Positions 36,229 to 46,001 of a stretch of 64,000 nt of DNA are shown in pieces. Position 1 is the first letter of the stretch, and each line of letters begins with the position of its first letter. The stretch is taken from contig NZ_QMEA01000045.1 of assembly GCF_012912105.1 (NCBI RefSeq), positions 1-64,000 on the forward strand, in the 5' to 3' direction. A program made the translations under genes and the position numbers. The notes under the pieces are model-generated. The model had not been told where the DNA came from and did no database searches. It saw only the letters and a program-made list of their open reading frames with translations. This stretch comes from Brasilonema sp. UFV-L1. GTDB lineage: Bacteria; Cyanobacteriota; Cyanobacteriia; Cyanobacteriales; Nostocaceae.

Positions 36229-39132
36229 CTATCTCATGGCAGCACAAGTACTAGCAGGTGTTGGCTGTTCCCGTTGTGGACCAGTCTTGGTAGGATCATA
36301 AGCGACCAGCACCACCTGACCTTTTTCATTGAATATCCACCCTCTTGCTGGTACTATGGGTTTGTCAGTTGAACTGGTAGATGGCTGATGATGAGTTTTT
36401 GTACTTTTGGAACTGACTGTACTGGCGACAGGCTTGACTAAATCCACACGTACGTTATCACCACTGAGGACTTCCTTTGGATCAGGTGGAAATCCGCCAC
36501 GTCCAGTGATGATAAATTCTCCACCTGCTCGTAGACAGGGATTTTGGGCAATCTGCTGTGCGGGATCGGTGACAGTTTCTGGGAATTCAAATAACCCTTG
36601 GCTGGGGTCAACATCTGGGGTGTTAATGTTGACAGTACCACTCAAGTTTGGATTATTTTGGGAAATAGCGGTGATGTCACTGGTCGGTAAATTTCTTGGG
36701 TCTAGTACAGTAAAATCTGTGGTATTCAGACGTTGCTCAAGTTCTTGCCGACTGAGTGGGGTGATTCCAAACAGACCTTGAGTTTTAATTGTGATTTTCC
36801 CACCGCTACCGTTGAAAGCATTGGCAGTAATATCACTATTTTCACTAGGAAAGGCGACTACGAAGCCATCTTTGGCATTGATAGTGATTTTACCACCATC
36901 GCCACCACCACTCTTTGGTGTACCAGCTGTTGTAGATATCAGACTCTGGTTACGCAACAGCAATAAGTCTTGCACTTGGAGGTTTTCGATATTGCCTCCA
37001 TTACCGGAAAGGCTAGTAGTAGTAATTGAGCCTTTGTCTAGTCTCAAGTTACGAGCAGTGATATTGACGATGTTGCCAGCATAGCCTCTTCCAAGACTAC
37101 TGGCTGTTATTTGCGCTCCATCTCGAATAGTTAACTGTTCAGTTGTTACGCTTAAGTCTCCTCCATTACCGCTTGAGCTTGAAGTCGTAGAAGTAAATAT
37201 TCCACTAGGAATTCTACCATCAGCTGAAGTACCGACCAACTCTACTGACTTGGCTGTGATTTCTACAGTTCCTCCTGAACCTTCAGCACCAGTTGATGCA
37301 CCGATGCGCGAACCATTGTTCACGAAAAGCTCGTTTGCCTTAATAGTTAATTTTCCAGCATCGCCAGAACCAACAGTATCAGCAGTAATAAACGCTCCAT
37401 CGTACAAGGAGATTTTGCCTGTTGGTACATTGATAATTAAATCCCCAGCATTACGTTTGCCGAAAGTACCAGTCCCTAAACCTGCTTGTCCTCGCAATTC
37501 CACCAAATCAGTCGCATTGACTGTTACTGTTCCTCCATTAAATTTTGGTTCAGAAGAGCTAGCTTCATCTCCTGATATTATTGCTGCTCCATTTCGGATT
37601 ATTAATCGTCCAGTATTAATATTTATGTTTCCAGGTACACCACCGTTAATATTTGATGTTGTTATTCCCGTTTTAGTCTTCTTAAGAATATCAACTGCTG
37701 ATTCAGTTAACTCAGGAGTAAATGATCCAGGGCTATTGCCTACAATTTCTATTGATTCATCGGCATTAACTGTGATATCACCGCCTAGAGTCTCCTGGGG
37801 AAGTTTGAAAGTTTGGAATCCAGTCAAAAGATCACTATCATTACGGATAATCAAGTTTCTGGTTTTTATATTGATATCACCAGCATTACCAGTTCCAGTT
37901 GTAACGATTCCTAACCCGGTTCCAGACAAGTTTTCAGATAACCTTGGCGAGCTTTCCAGAAGATTTCTGACTAACTGGTTACTTGGTTGAGATATATTAG
38001 AGATATTGGTACTGACTATTCTAATAGTATCATTAGCATTAACATTAATATTTCCACTATTAGCTGAGCCAGTTGTCAAGTTAATTATTCGAGCAAAATC
38101 GGTAAGAGCAATTGATTGAGCGGAAAGTTCAATATTACCTCCAACCTGATTTCCAGGAGCATTACCGAAAGAAACACTATCAATAATGCTATTGTTGATG
38201 GCTAGATTACCACTACTGTTGAGAGTAATATTACCACCCAATAAACCAACTGATTCGATGGTAGTACCTGGTTGAGTAATGATATCGCCGCCAGCCGTCA
38301 AACGAACGTCTCCACCATTGCTATTGATAACAAGTTGACCATTTGGATCAACAAAGAATTTTGCGGAGACATCCACTGCGCCATTGATGGTTAGATTATT
38401 ACGAGCATCAATAATAACAGCACCACTCGCTGCTTGCAGTTTACCCTGTATATCTATATCGCCTGCTGATAGGGTTAGATTTTGACCTACTCCTACTTCT
38501 AATTGAGATCCCTGTACCTGAATCGTTTCTGGATTATCCCGAAACCCCAACCCAATCGGAATATTTATAGTCAACAGTGGTGGTGCTTGTGGATTAGTAG
38601 CGCTAAACTCAAACCCATTATCAAACACGAAGCTGTTCGCCGTGCTTCCCAAAAATGAACCACCAATATTCAAACTGGCATTTGGTCCAAAAATAATTCC
38701 TGCCGGATTGAGTAAAAATAAATTAGCTCCACCATTGGCTTTAATCAAACCATCAATATTAGAAATCGAACCACCCGTCACCCGGCTGATAATATTTTGT
38801 ATATTGGCTGCATTGTTGAAAGTTGCCGAACCACCAGTGGGAACTGAAAATTCTTTGAAGCTGTGAAAAAGATTTCCTCCTCTTGTTGTCCCGTCATTGA
38901 TGTTGAAATTTTTTCCATCAGGGCTGGTAACGGTGGTAGACACAGTTCCATCAGAAGTTACTTCTTGGGCTTTGACTGTATTTACAAAAGTCAAACTTCC
39001 CATAATACATAGGGGTAAGGTGAATAAAAATAGCGAATGCGTTTTGCGCCCGCTTCGCGATGCTCCTCTTGGGAGCCTTACCTGGCGCGATGCTGCTTTG
39101 CAGCCGCTAGGCGATCGCCAATCATGTTTCAT
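36229..39132 (-). CDS. Filamentous-hemagglutinin-like TPS exoprotein
   Basis: About 967 residues from ATG 39132. It has a secretory signal (hydrophobic SLFLFTLPLCIMGSLTF, predicted cut after VKA), then the two-partner-secretion domain (VTSPDGKNFNINDGTTRGGN, LFHSFKEFSVPTGGSATF, GGANLFLLNPAGIIFGPNA). A long right-handed beta-helix region of GNINVN/GGNI-type repeats follows. The C-terminal part has PCLRAGGEFIITGRGGFPPDP, common to cyanobacterial members. It should be exported across the outer membrane by a TpsB partner, which is not in the window. The n-region of the signal (residues about 6-31) is translated from a dispersed repeat. An alternative GTG start lies at 39204. A surface adhesin role is inferred. 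Confidence 0.85.
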   Translation of the reverse strand: MKHDWRSPSGCKAASRQVRLPRGASRSGRKTHSLFLFTLPLCIMGSLTFVNTVKAQEVTSDGTVSTTVTSPDGKNFNINDGTTRGGNLFHSFKEFSVPTGGSATFNNAANIQNIISRVTGGSISNIDGLIKANGGANLFLLNPAGIIFGPNASLNIGGSFLGSTANSFVFDNGFEFSATNPQAPPLLTINIPIGLGFRDNPETIQVQGSQLEVGVGQNLTLSAGDIDIQGKLQAASGAVIIDARNNLTINGAVDVSAKFFVDPNGQLVINSNGGDVRLTAGGDIITQPGTTIESVGLLGGNITLNSSGNLAINNSIIDSVSFGNAPGNQVGGNIELSAQSIALTDFARIINLTTGSANSGNINVNANDTIRIVSTNISNISQPSNQLVRNLLESSPRLSENLSGTGLGIVTTGTGNAGDINIKTRNLIIRNDSDLLTGFQTFKLPQETLGGDITVNADESIEIVGNSPGSFTPELTESAVDILKKTKTGITTSNINGGVPGNININTGRLIIRNGAAIISGDEASSSEPKFNGGTVTVNATDLVELRGQAGLGTGTFGKRNAGDLIINVPTGKISLYDGAFITADTVGSGDAGKLTIKANELFVNNGSRIGASTGAEGSGGTVEITAKSVELVGTSADGRIPSGIFTSTTSSSSGNGGDLSVTTEQLTIRDGAQITASSLGRGYAGNIVNITARNLRLDKGSITTTSLSGNGGNIENLQVQDLLLLRNQSLISTTAGTPKSGGGDGGKITINAKDGFVVAFPSENSDITANAFNGSGGKITIKTQGLFGITPLSRQELEQRLNTTDFTVLDPRNLPTSDITAISQNNPNLSGTVNINTPDVDPSQGLFEFPETVTDPAQQIAQNPCLRAGGEFIITGRGGFPPDPKEVLSGDNVRVDLVKPVASTVSSKSTKTHHQPSTSSTDKPIVPARGWIFNEKGQVVLVAYDPTKTGPQREQPTPASTCAAMR
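39039..39118. repeat. Dispersed repeat forming the signal-peptide n-region
   Basis: The stretch consists of short palindromic blocks (GCGTTTTGCGCCCGCTTCGC, CTCCTCTTGGGAG, GCGATGCTGCTTTGCAGCCGC, GGCGATCGCC), typical of repeats found between genes in this genome. It encodes the basic segment between MKHDW and the hydrophobic core of the TPS exoprotein signal peptide, in frame. Confidence 0.65.
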
Positions 39133-39236
39133 AAATTTAAAATTTAAAATGTTTGTTTGTAAGGATTCTAATTGAAAATGCTTTCTTAAGAAATCAAAGT
39201 TCACTAATTTATATAATTAGCGGGCTTTCACGCGAT

Positions 39237-39369
39237 CGCCTAGGGTTAGAAACCCCAGGCTAATAGCAAAAGTCCTCTCAAGAGGACTAAATTCTTCCCA
39301 AATTTTGTTTTCAGTCTACTTAAGTATACTTATGCTAAAGGCCTGTGAACTTGAGTTCTGGGCGGACGA
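39237..39369. repeat. Multi-hairpin element with AGTCCTCT-CA-AGAGGACT core
   Basis: AGTCCTCTCAAGAGGACT (about 39273) is a tight hairpin. GCCTGTGAACTTGAGTTCTGGGCGG (about 39341-39365) is a second one. The element at 41395-41459 has the same two parts (AGTCCGTTAAAACGGACT and GCCTGTGAAATTAATTTCCGGGTGG), so the two are members of one family. This copy lies between the TPS exoprotein and larE. Confidence 0.6.
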
Positions 39370-39398
39370 GATTTAATTAGAGAATGCTGCAATAATTA

Positions 39399-40226
39399 TC
39401 ATTTAACGCTCAAAATTTCTCGATTCAAAACTTGATTTAACTTTCCACTCCGATAACCTTCTAAATCTAATGTTACGTAAATAAAACCAAACTCCTGAAA
39501 AGCAGAAACAATTGATTGCAAATCGTTTTTAAAAACAAACTCTTTAATTTGTTCTGGTGGTAATTCAATTCGTGCTGTCTCTCCTTCAGAACGCACTCGC
39601 AAATTTTGGTAACCTAACTTGCGTAAATAAATTTCTGCCCTACCGACTCGTTGTAACTTAGCTACGGTAATTTCTTCACCGTAAGGAAAGCGTGAACTCA
39701 AACAAGGTTGCGCCGGTTTATCCCACCAAGGTAAACCGAGTTCTTTGGAAATTTGGCGAACTTCTGCTTTGGTAATACCGATTTCTGCTAAAGGCGATCG
39801 CGCACCTCTTTCTTTTGCAGCCTGAATTCCTGGGCGATAATCATGTAAGTCATCGGCGTTGACTCCATCCACCACATACGGATAACCCAATTCAATAGCT
39901 AAGGGTTTGAGGGTGTCGTGCAGTTCACTTTTGCAAAAATAACAGCGGTTGACAGGGTTAGAGGTGTAATTGGGATTTTCCATCTCGTGTGTGGAAATAA
40001 TTTGATGAGGAATCCCAATTGTCGCTGCTTGAATAGAGGCCTCTTCTAACTCTTCTGGTAACAGCGAGGGAGACATAGCCGTGACAGCTAAAGCGCGATC
40101 GCCTAAAACATCATAAGCTACCTTCGCGACCATTGTGCTATCCACTCCACCAGAGTAGGCTATCAAAGCCTGCTCCATTTCTAAAAATAATGCTTTTAAT
40201 TGCTCAAGTTTTTCTTTTCGCATCAT
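39399..40226 (-). CDS. larE: ATP-dependent sacrificial sulfur transferase LarE
   Basis: A 275-residue PP-loop enzyme. LarE adenylates a carboxyl on the pyridinium precursor and donates sulfur during assembly of the nickel-pincer nucleotide cofactor. The PP-loop is SGGVDS (25-30). C175 in KPAQPCLSSRFPYG aligns with the sacrificial cysteine (C176) of Lactobacillus LarE. Extra cysteines occur in NRCYFCKSEL (95 and 98). The length matches. Two tandem ATGs are at the start. Neither larB, larC nor lactate racemase is in the window, as is usual in cyanobacteria where these genes are scattered. Confidence 0.9.
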   Translation of the reverse strand: MMRKEKLEQLKALFLEMEQALIAYSGGVDSTMVAKVAYDVLGDRALAVTAMSPSLLPEELEEASIQAATIGIPHQIISTHEMENPNYTSNPVNRCYFCKSELHDTLKPLAIELGYPYVVDGVNADDLHDYRPGIQAAKERGARSPLAEIGITKAEVRQISKELGLPWWDKPAQPCLSSRFPYGEEITVAKLQRVGRAEIYLRKLGYQNLRVRSEGETARIELPPEQIKEFVFKNDLQSIVSAFQEFGFIYVTLDLEGYRSGKLNQVLNREILSVK

Positions 40227-40430
40227 TTTCCAATCTTGCCCAAATGGTATCGCAGCTCATGAATTCTATTTTAGGAGGGCAATCAAGGAATGAGGAAAAA
40301 AGATACAGATGAGAAGAAGTCAGAAGACAGAATTCTGACTCCTGACGACTGACGCCTCTATTCTCCTTGGTTAGAAATTTCAGCTATAACTTATACACCA
40401 CAGATTCTTTTGTGTCATTTCTATGCTGTA

Positions 40431-41324
40431 ATGACTGAAAACTCACTCAAGACTATGAATACACTACTTGCTCAATCAATTGTTAACGGTATTGCTTTAG
40501 GAAGCATTATTGCTTTAGCTGCAGTTGGACTGACTCTCACCTACGGAATTTTACGGTTATCTAACTTTGCTCACGGTGACTTTTTGACATTGGGAGCTTA
40601 TCTAACACTGCTTGTAAATACGAGTGGTGTCAATATTTGGTTATCTATGGCGATCGCCGCGATTGGCACCGTAGCAGCAATGCTGTTATCAGAAAAGTTG
40701 CTATGGTCCTATATGCGCTCTATCCGTGCGACTTCTACCACTTTCATTATCATCTCTATCGGGCTTGCCTTATTCCTTCGTAATGGCATTATCCTGATTT
40801 GGGGTGGTAGTAACAAAACTTACGATTTGCCTGTTCCGATCGCAATGGATATTCTCGGTGTCAAAGTCGAACAAAACAAATTATTAGTTCTATTCCTAGC
40901 CGTCGTCGCAATTGTAGTACTACACTACATTTTACAAAATACCAAAATTGGCAAAGCAATGCGGGCAGTGGCTGACGATTTGGACTTAGCTCGCGTTTCC
41001 GGTATAAATGTGGACCAAGTTATCTTGTGGACTTGGGTAATTGCCGCTAGTCTGACATCTTTGGGTGGAAGTATGTATGGCTTAATTGGAGCCGTGCGAC
41101 CAAATATGGGATGGTACTTAATTTTACCTTTATTTGCCTCTGTGATTTTAGGAGGAATTGGTAACCCTTACGGTGCGATCGCAGGAGCTTTTCTCATTGG
41201 TATTGCTCAGGAAATAAGTGCTATTACTCCACTGGGTTCTCAGTATAAACAAGGGGTTGCGCTGTTAATCATGATTTTAGTGTTGCTCGTTCGTCCCAAA
41301 GGTTTATTCAAAGGTACGATTTAA
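40431..41324 (+). CDS. Branched-chain amino acid ABC transporter permease (LivH/NatD-like)
   Basis: About 297 residues with eight or so membrane helices. The motif GIALGSIIALAAVGLTLTYGILRLSNFAHGDF is the LivH N-terminal signature. A cytoplasmic EAA-like loop, GKAMRAVADDLDLARVSGI, follows the fifth helix, and ASVILGGIGNPYGAIAGAFLIG is the conserved late segment. It is a plasma-membrane component of neutral amino acid uptake (Nat-I type in Anabaena). No binding protein, second permease or ATPase is next to it. The frame is open from TTG 40410; ATG 40431 and ATG 40455 (MNTLLAQSIV) are both possible, with no strong ribosome site for either. Confidence 0.88.
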   Translation: MTENSLKTMNTLLAQSIVNGIALGSIIALAAVGLTLTYGILRLSNFAHGDFLTLGAYLTLLVNTSGVNIWLSMAIAAIGTVAAMLLSEKLLWSYMRSIRATSTTFIIISIGLALFLRNGIILIWGGSNKTYDLPVPIAMDILGVKVEQNKLLVLFLAVVAIVVLHYILQNTKIGKAMRAVADDLDLARVSGINVDQVILWTWVIAASLTSLGGSMYGLIGAVRPNMGWYLILPLFASVILGGIGNPYGAIAGAFLIGIAQEISAITPLGSQYKQGVALLIMILVLLVRPKGLFKGTI

Positions 41325-41394
41325 GCAACACCAAAAGTTAGATTTTCCCCACTTTAACTTACCGTTGGTCAGCTTAAAGATGGGGATTTCAACA

Positions 41395-41459
41395 ACCACC
41401 GTTTTAGTCCGTTAAAACGGACTTCGGCTAAAAGCCTGTGAAATTAATTTCCGGGTGGT
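41395..41459. repeat. Multi-hairpin element between convergent genes
   Basis: Ends ACCACC/GGTGGT enclose AGTCCGTT-AA-AACGGACT and a GAAATTAATTTC palindrome. It is the second member of the family described at 39237-39369. It lies just after the LivH gene and before the end of the small minus-strand membrane protein gene, where it could terminate both. Confidence 0.65.
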
Positions 41460-41488
41460 CGTGTATAGAATGAAATCGCTCTACCTAA

Positions 41489-41650
41489 TTATTCAATAAT
41501 ATGGAAATAATAGGCAGCTACGAGCAAGTTGAGAGCTAACAGCGCCACAGCCCAACCCAAACGAAAGGGATAAGGAGCTTTAGCATTACTTTTAGCAACG
41601 TCTTCACCTGGTTTTTTGGCAGCGGGAACTGTTTTAGCGTCAGCAGTCAT
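41489..41650 (-). CDS. Small single-helix membrane protein
   Basis: A 53-residue protein: an alanine/lysine-rich hydrophilic N-terminus (MTADAKTVPAAKKPGEDVAK), then PYPFRLGWAVALLALNLLVA and AYYFHIIE, giving one membrane helix near the C-terminus. AGGAGA lies six bases before the ATG, a strong ribosome site. The layout is that of thylakoid photosystem or NDH accessory subunits (positive N-terminus, single helix), but I cannot name it with confidence. It stands alone between the LivH and lipoyl synthase genes. Confidence 0.75.
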   Translation of the reverse strand: MTADAKTVPAAKKPGEDVAKSNAKAPYPFRLGWAVALLALNLLVAAYYFHIIE

Positions 41651-41814
41651 TGTGTTCTCTCCTACTTTAAAGACTTTTTAACAAATACCAAACAGCTGTC
41701 ATGTATAGCGAGATTCTTCAAGAATATTTTTGTAGATTTCGCAGCACAAATCAGCAAAAATAAACAAAATGTAGCACTAAGACCCGTAGAGAATGGTTTA
41801 GCATCTGGTAAAGC

Positions 41815-42720
41815 TTACTCTTCAACGCCTGCGTGATAGGAACTGCGAACCAGAGGACCAGAACGAACATGGCTAAATCCCATTTTCCGTGCTATTTCGC
41901 CTAATTCATCAAATTCTTCTGGTGTCCAATATTTTTGGACGGGCAAATGTTCCAAGGAGGGGCGCATATACTGACCGATTGTTAGGCGATCGCATTCCAC
42001 TTTGCGCAAATCTTCCATTGTCTGAACAACTTCCTCGACTGTTTCTCCATGCCCTAGCATCATACCTGACTTGGTGGGGATAGAAGAATCGATTTCTTTG
42101 ACAACTTGCAAGACAAAAAGCGAGCGATCGTACTTTGCTCCTCGGCGCACTGGTCCTTGTAAGCGTTGCACTGTCTCGATATTATGATTAAAACAAGCTG
42201 GTTTCGCCTTCACAACTTTATCTATACGCTCACGTTGACCTTGCTGTCCAGCACCTGCACCACCCCAAAAATCTGGTGTCAACACCTCAATTTGAGTTTC
42301 TGGGTTTAGCTGTCGAATCGTTTCCATTGTCTTGACAAAATGACTTGCTCCTTGGTCTGGCAAGTCATCTCGTGCGACAGAAGTCAGCACAACATAACGC
42401 AATCCTAAAAGCTGCACTGCTTGTGCCACTTTTTCCGGTTCTTCAGAGTCAAGAGGCATAGGCGCATGACCTTTATCGACTTGACAAAAAGCACAAGACC
42501 TGGTGCATGTAGCACCCATGAGTAAGAAAGTTGCAGTTTTTTGGGAGTAGCACTCTCCTCGATTCGGACAGCGCCCCTCTTCACAAATCGTATGAATTTG
42601 GTGCTGCTTAATAATACGTTGTACTGTAGAAAGTTCGCTAGCTTTGCCTATTGAACGACGCAACCACGTAGGCATTGCCATTATTTCAGATTTCAGTTGG
42701 GCTTGTTGTGAGGAAGTCAT
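41815..42720 (-). CDS. lipA: Lipoyl synthase
   Basis: About 301 residues; a radical SAM enzyme that inserts two sulfurs into protein-bound octanoyl groups. The auxiliary cluster motif is [12 protein letters not shown] and the radical SAM motif is [10 protein letters not shown]. The C-terminal RSSYHAG gives the conserved serine that ligates the auxiliary cluster. [10 protein letters not shown] at the start of the core is typical. The frame is open from GTG 42735; ATG 42720 and ATG 42681 are other choices. Cyanobacteria usually carry two lipA copies; no lipB is adjacent here. Confidence 0.93.
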   Translation of the reverse strand: MTSSQQAQLKSEIMAMPTWLRRSIGKASELSTVQRIIKQHQIHTICEEGRCPNRGECYSQKTATFLLMGATCTRSCAFCQVDKGHAPMPLDSEEPEKVAQAVQLLGLRYVVLTSVARDDLPDQGASHFVKTMETIRQLNPETQIEVLTPDFWGGAGAGQQGQRERIDKVVKAKPACFNHNIETVQRLQGPVRRGAKYDRSLFVLQVVKEIDSSIPTKSGMMLGHGETVEEVVQTMEDLRKVECDRLTIGQYMRPSLEHLPVQKYWTPEEFDELGEIARKMGFSHVRSGPLVRSSYHAGVEE

Positions 42721-42940
42721 GCAATCAGAATTCACCGAGTCAGAAATCAGAATTCAGAATAAAATTAGCATAGCTTGTTATTAAGAAGAACGAAGAACGC
42801 AGGATATCGCGATAAATAACCCGATCAATAAATAGAGTGCAAGCCCGTTAGTGGCCATGACTGAATTCACCAATTCTTTACTCTACAAAATTCTGGCGTT
42901 GGTAGTTGCGCATAAGCGCAACTATCAAGACATGACTAAC

Positions 42941-44488
42941 CTACTCGTTATTTACTGCACTCACTTGAGTAGTTACAACTGTTGTCGGTTGTAAAATTGA
43001 AGTATGAGCAATGGAATTGTTAGCCAAAGTAAATATTGGATTTGACAAGATTCCAGCGATAGAAGTGGCGATTAATGTCATCACCAAGCCCACCTGTAAA
43101 GGTCTGTAACCAGGTAAACTCCAACTGACTTGTGGATAATTCTTCACCACATCAGACATTTCATGAGGTTCTTTAACAACCATCATCCTGACTACGCGGA
43201 TGTAGTAGTAAATGGAGACGACAGTAGTCACTAACCCCAGCAGAACTAGTCCGTATTGTCCAGCTTGCCAACCAGCCCAGAATAAATAAATTTTACCGAA
43301 GAATCCGGCTAGTGGTGGAATACCGCCTAAGGACAACAGAGAAATGCTCAACCCAAGTGTCAAAAGTGGGTCTTTTTGATACAAACCAGAGTATTCGGCA
43401 ATTTGGTCAGTTCCTGTCCGCAGGGAAAACAGAATCACGCAGCTAAAACCGCATAAGTTCATGAACAGGTAGATCAGCAGATAAAATACCATGCTGGCAT
43501 ATCCTGCTTCTGTTCCTGCAACTAAGCCAATCATAACGAACCCGGCTTGACCGATGGAAGAATAAGCCAGCATCCGTTTCATGCTGGTTTGGGCGAGGGC
43601 GACGACGTTACCCAACACCATACTCAAGATCGCGAGGGCGGTGAAAACAAACTTCCATTCGTCAGCAACGAGAGGGAAGGTTGTTGTCAGCAAGCGAATG
43701 GCTAAAGCAAACCCAGCAGCTTTGGAACCAACTGATAAAAACGCAATCACTGGCGTGGGTGCGCCTTCGTAAACGTCTGGTGTCCATTGGTGGAAAGGTG
43801 CAGCGGAGATTTTAAAGCCAATACCCGCAACCACAAAAACCAAAGCAATCACTAAACCTAGAGATTGACCAAAACCAGATGTCGCTATTTCACTGGCGAT
43901 CGCACTCAGTTGAGTTTCTCCACCCGATAAACCGTACAACAGTGAAACTCCGTACAAAAACACTGCTGTACTCGAAGCACCAATCAATAGGTATTTCAGT
44001 GCTGCTTCGTTAGAGCGGGGGTCACGCTTAGTGTAACCTGTGAGCAAATAAGAGGAAATACTCAGGGTTTCTAAAGAGATGAAAATCATCACCAACTCAC
44101 TCGCCCCGGATAGAAACATTCCTCCCAGAGTCGCAGTGAGCAAAATCGCTATGAATTCCGCTAAAGCGGTACCACTTTGTTCAACGTAGCGAATCGACAT
44201 CAAAATGGTGACAGCGGCAGATAATGCTACAATGCCGCGAAAGACGATACTTAAGTCGTCACCATTAAAGGCACCGCCAAAAGAAATGGGATTTGTACTC
44301 TCCCATTCAAAGAACAGGGCGACGATAGAAGCAAGTAAACCTGCAATTGCTAGATATCCAATCCAGCGCGAGGATGTCCGCCCTAAAATCAAATCAACAA
44401 TCAAAACTCCCAAGAGGGTGACAATCACAATCCCCTCTGGCAGAATTGTTCCAGCATTCAACGCTGATGCAAGATTAGCAAAATCCAT
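42941..44488 (-). CDS. ndhB: NAD(P)H-quinone oxidoreductase subunit 2 (NdhB)
   Basis: A 515-residue subunit of the thylakoid NDH-1 complex, an antiporter-like membrane protein with about 14 helices. It takes part in proton pumping during respiration, cyclic electron flow and CO2 uptake. [37 protein letters not shown] is the cyanobacterial/chloroplast NdhB start. [19 protein letters not shown] and the later [18 protein letters not shown] hold the conserved glutamate and lysine of proton channels. It is monocistronic on the minus strand, with its promoter in the 344-bp gap to the rbp gene. Confidence 0.95.
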   Translation of the reverse strand: MDFANLASALNAGTILPEGIVIVTLLGVLIVDLILGRTSSRWIGYLAIAGLLASIVALFFEWESTNPISFGGAFNGDDLSIVFRGIVALSAAVTILMSIRYVEQSGTALAEFIAILLTATLGGMFLSGASELVMIFISLETLSISSYLLTGYTKRDPRSNEAALKYLLIGASSTAVFLYGVSLLYGLSGGETQLSAIASEIATSGFGQSLGLVIALVFVVAGIGFKISAAPFHQWTPDVYEGAPTPVIAFLSVGSKAAGFALAIRLLTTTFPLVADEWKFVFTALAILSMVLGNVVALAQTSMKRMLAYSSIGQAGFVMIGLVAGTEAGYASMVFYLLIYLFMNLCGFSCVILFSLRTGTDQIAEYSGLYQKDPLLTLGLSISLLSLGGIPPLAGFFGKIYLFWAGWQAGQYGLVLLGLVTTVVSIYYYIRVVRMMVVKEPHEMSDVVKNYPQVSWSLPGYRPLQVGLVMTLIATSIAGILSNPIFTLANNSIAHTSILQPTTVVTTQVSAVNNE

Positions 44489-44832
44489 GAGCTGTATTGG
44501 TTTTGGCTATCAGACATAATGGTCTAACTGTGTTCATTCTATTGTCTTTTGCTCGTGTTGCATCCACTTAATGTATTGGGGGATTCCTACCATCAGATTA
44601 AATTATGTTTAAGTTTAGTCAGTCCGATTGAACAACCGAAGTAAAACTAACGAAAAGTTGATCTCATACAATTAAGCAGACCAGCCATAGACTGATCTGC
44701 TTGCATACAAAGCTGTGGAAGCAGTTTTTTAGAAACTGCTAATCCTGTTGCATATTAAGTTTCGCAAGGCGAATGCTTCTTGTGCCTTTCGACAATTGCT
44801 GGTGAAGCTTGATTCATCAATCACTTCAAGCC
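44489..44832. other. Gap between ndhB and rbp with two hairpins
   Basis: Contains the ndhB promoter (minus strand) and, closer to rbp, two hairpins: AGCAGACCAG..CTGATCTGCT (44675-44701, with G-U pairs) and AGCAGTTTTTTAGAAACTGCT (about 44720-44740). Both lie downstream of the rbp stop on the minus strand and may end that transcript. No ORF was found. Confidence 0.5.
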
Positions 44833-45153
44833 TTAATAGCGTCCCCTACCAGAATATCCACCGTTGCTTCTGCCACCCCAGCTACCACCGCTAGAGCGAC
44901 CACCTTTCTCCTCGCGTGGTCTGGCTTTATTGACTTTCATCACACGATCCATCCACTCAGCACCATCTAGGGCTTGAATCGCTTTGTCCTCCGCTTGTTC
45001 TGATTCCATTTCTACGAAACCAAAGCCACGGGCGCGACCAGTTTCCCGGTCAGTGGGTAATTGAACTCGCGTTACAGCACCATACTCAGAAAACACTTTG
45101 CTCAGATCTTCCTGTGTAACGCTGTAGGATAGGTTACCTACGTAAATTGACAT
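44833..45153 (-). CDS. RRM RNA-binding protein, glycine-rich C-terminus (Rbp type)
   Basis: A 106-residue protein with one RRM. RNP2 is IYVGNL (3-8) and RNP1 is RGFGFVEM (42-49). The C-terminal 20 residues are a Gly/Arg/Ser tail (GGRSSGGSWGGRSNGGYSGR). Cyanobacterial Rbp proteins of this layout are RNA chaperones, often cold-induced, and bind thylakoid-associated mRNAs. It is preceded by more than 300 bp of very AT-rich sequence that may form the long leader typical of these genes. Confidence 0.93.
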   Translation of the reverse strand: MSIYVGNLSYSVTQEDLSKVFSEYGAVTRVQLPTDRETGRARGFGFVEMESEQAEDKAIQALDGAEWMDRVMKVNKARPREEKGGRSSGGSWGGRSNGGYSGRGRY

Positions 45154-46001
45154 GAAACTCTCCAGAATCCAAATATAAAGAGATGTCTATCCGGAGAGCT
45201 GCTTGCAGTAATTGATAATAACAAGGTCAGAATCGCCGAATTTACTTCTCTACACTTATGCTAACACAGCTTTTCTTAAATAAAGGTTAAATCTAGCCTT
45301 TGTTTTTGATTTTGACTATTACCTTTTACTATATTTTCTATATAGTAGATCACTTACTTAAATACTTCCTAAGACAGATGACTTTTACAGTTTTTTTAAT
45401 AAAAATTACCGTGCTCAGTCGATAAATATATAGCAAGAACAAATTAATTTAGTATTAACTTCTTTTTTATTTTTAAGAATTTAGTTTTCGACAAAAAGTT
45501 CCTTTGGGTAAACAAAGGCATAAGGGAGAAGTCAAAGAACACAGGCAAAGGAGAAAACAGAGATCAGCGAGGTTTTTGCCTGTTTTATCCTTGTTGGTCA
45601 CTTCAGAAATGAATGTCAAAAGCGCCCCTTGGGGGGCACAGCACCAGGGACGAATAGAACAAACAAGTCAAATTCTTTTTCCTTGTGCTGTGTCGCCTTG
45701 TTTTTTGAGAGTTTCAACAAAGACGTATAATTTCTAAAGCACCGGTACAGTTATCCCAAAAAGCCGGTTTTTGCTGGAAAAACGGAGTTTTCGTAAGATG
45801 AACTCAAAAAAACCTGGTTTTTTACCTGAAAGCGTAATCAATGTAGCGGTGGGGCAGTGATAGTACGCTTTACGATACTCCGCATCACTCAAGATTATTA
45901 AGTTTGATTGAATTTTGATGACCGACAGAAATCTGGATGCTATGGAATTATGTCATGATGCAGAAAAATGAGTCTTTTCAAAAATGAGGAGGTGAAGGAA
46001 G
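45154..46001. other. Intergenic region upstream of rbp with a repeat element
   Basis: The first 330 bp are AT-rich and should carry the rbp leader and promoter on the minus strand. At 45740-45828 lies an inverted copy of the element at 34432-34545. A TTG-started 77-codon frame at 45504-45737 has no family feature and no ribosome site; it is not called. Confidence 0.5.
45740..45828. repeat. Dispersed element, AAAACCNGGTTT family, inverted copy
   Basis: Starts with GCACCGGTACAGTTATCCC, includes AAAGCCGGTTTTT and ends with AAAAAACCTGGTTTTTTACC. Reverse-complemented it matches the layout of 34432-34545 end to end. Confidence 0.65.

Noticed and set aside
36407-37990. Several long plus-strand frames within the hemagglutinin-like gene
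   Set aside because: Antisense shadows of a repetitive beta-helix gene; they follow its codon periodicity and show no domain.
45504-45737. 77-codon TTG-started frame upstream of topA
   Set aside because: No ribosome site, no family feature, and its end runs up to a dispersed repeat element.
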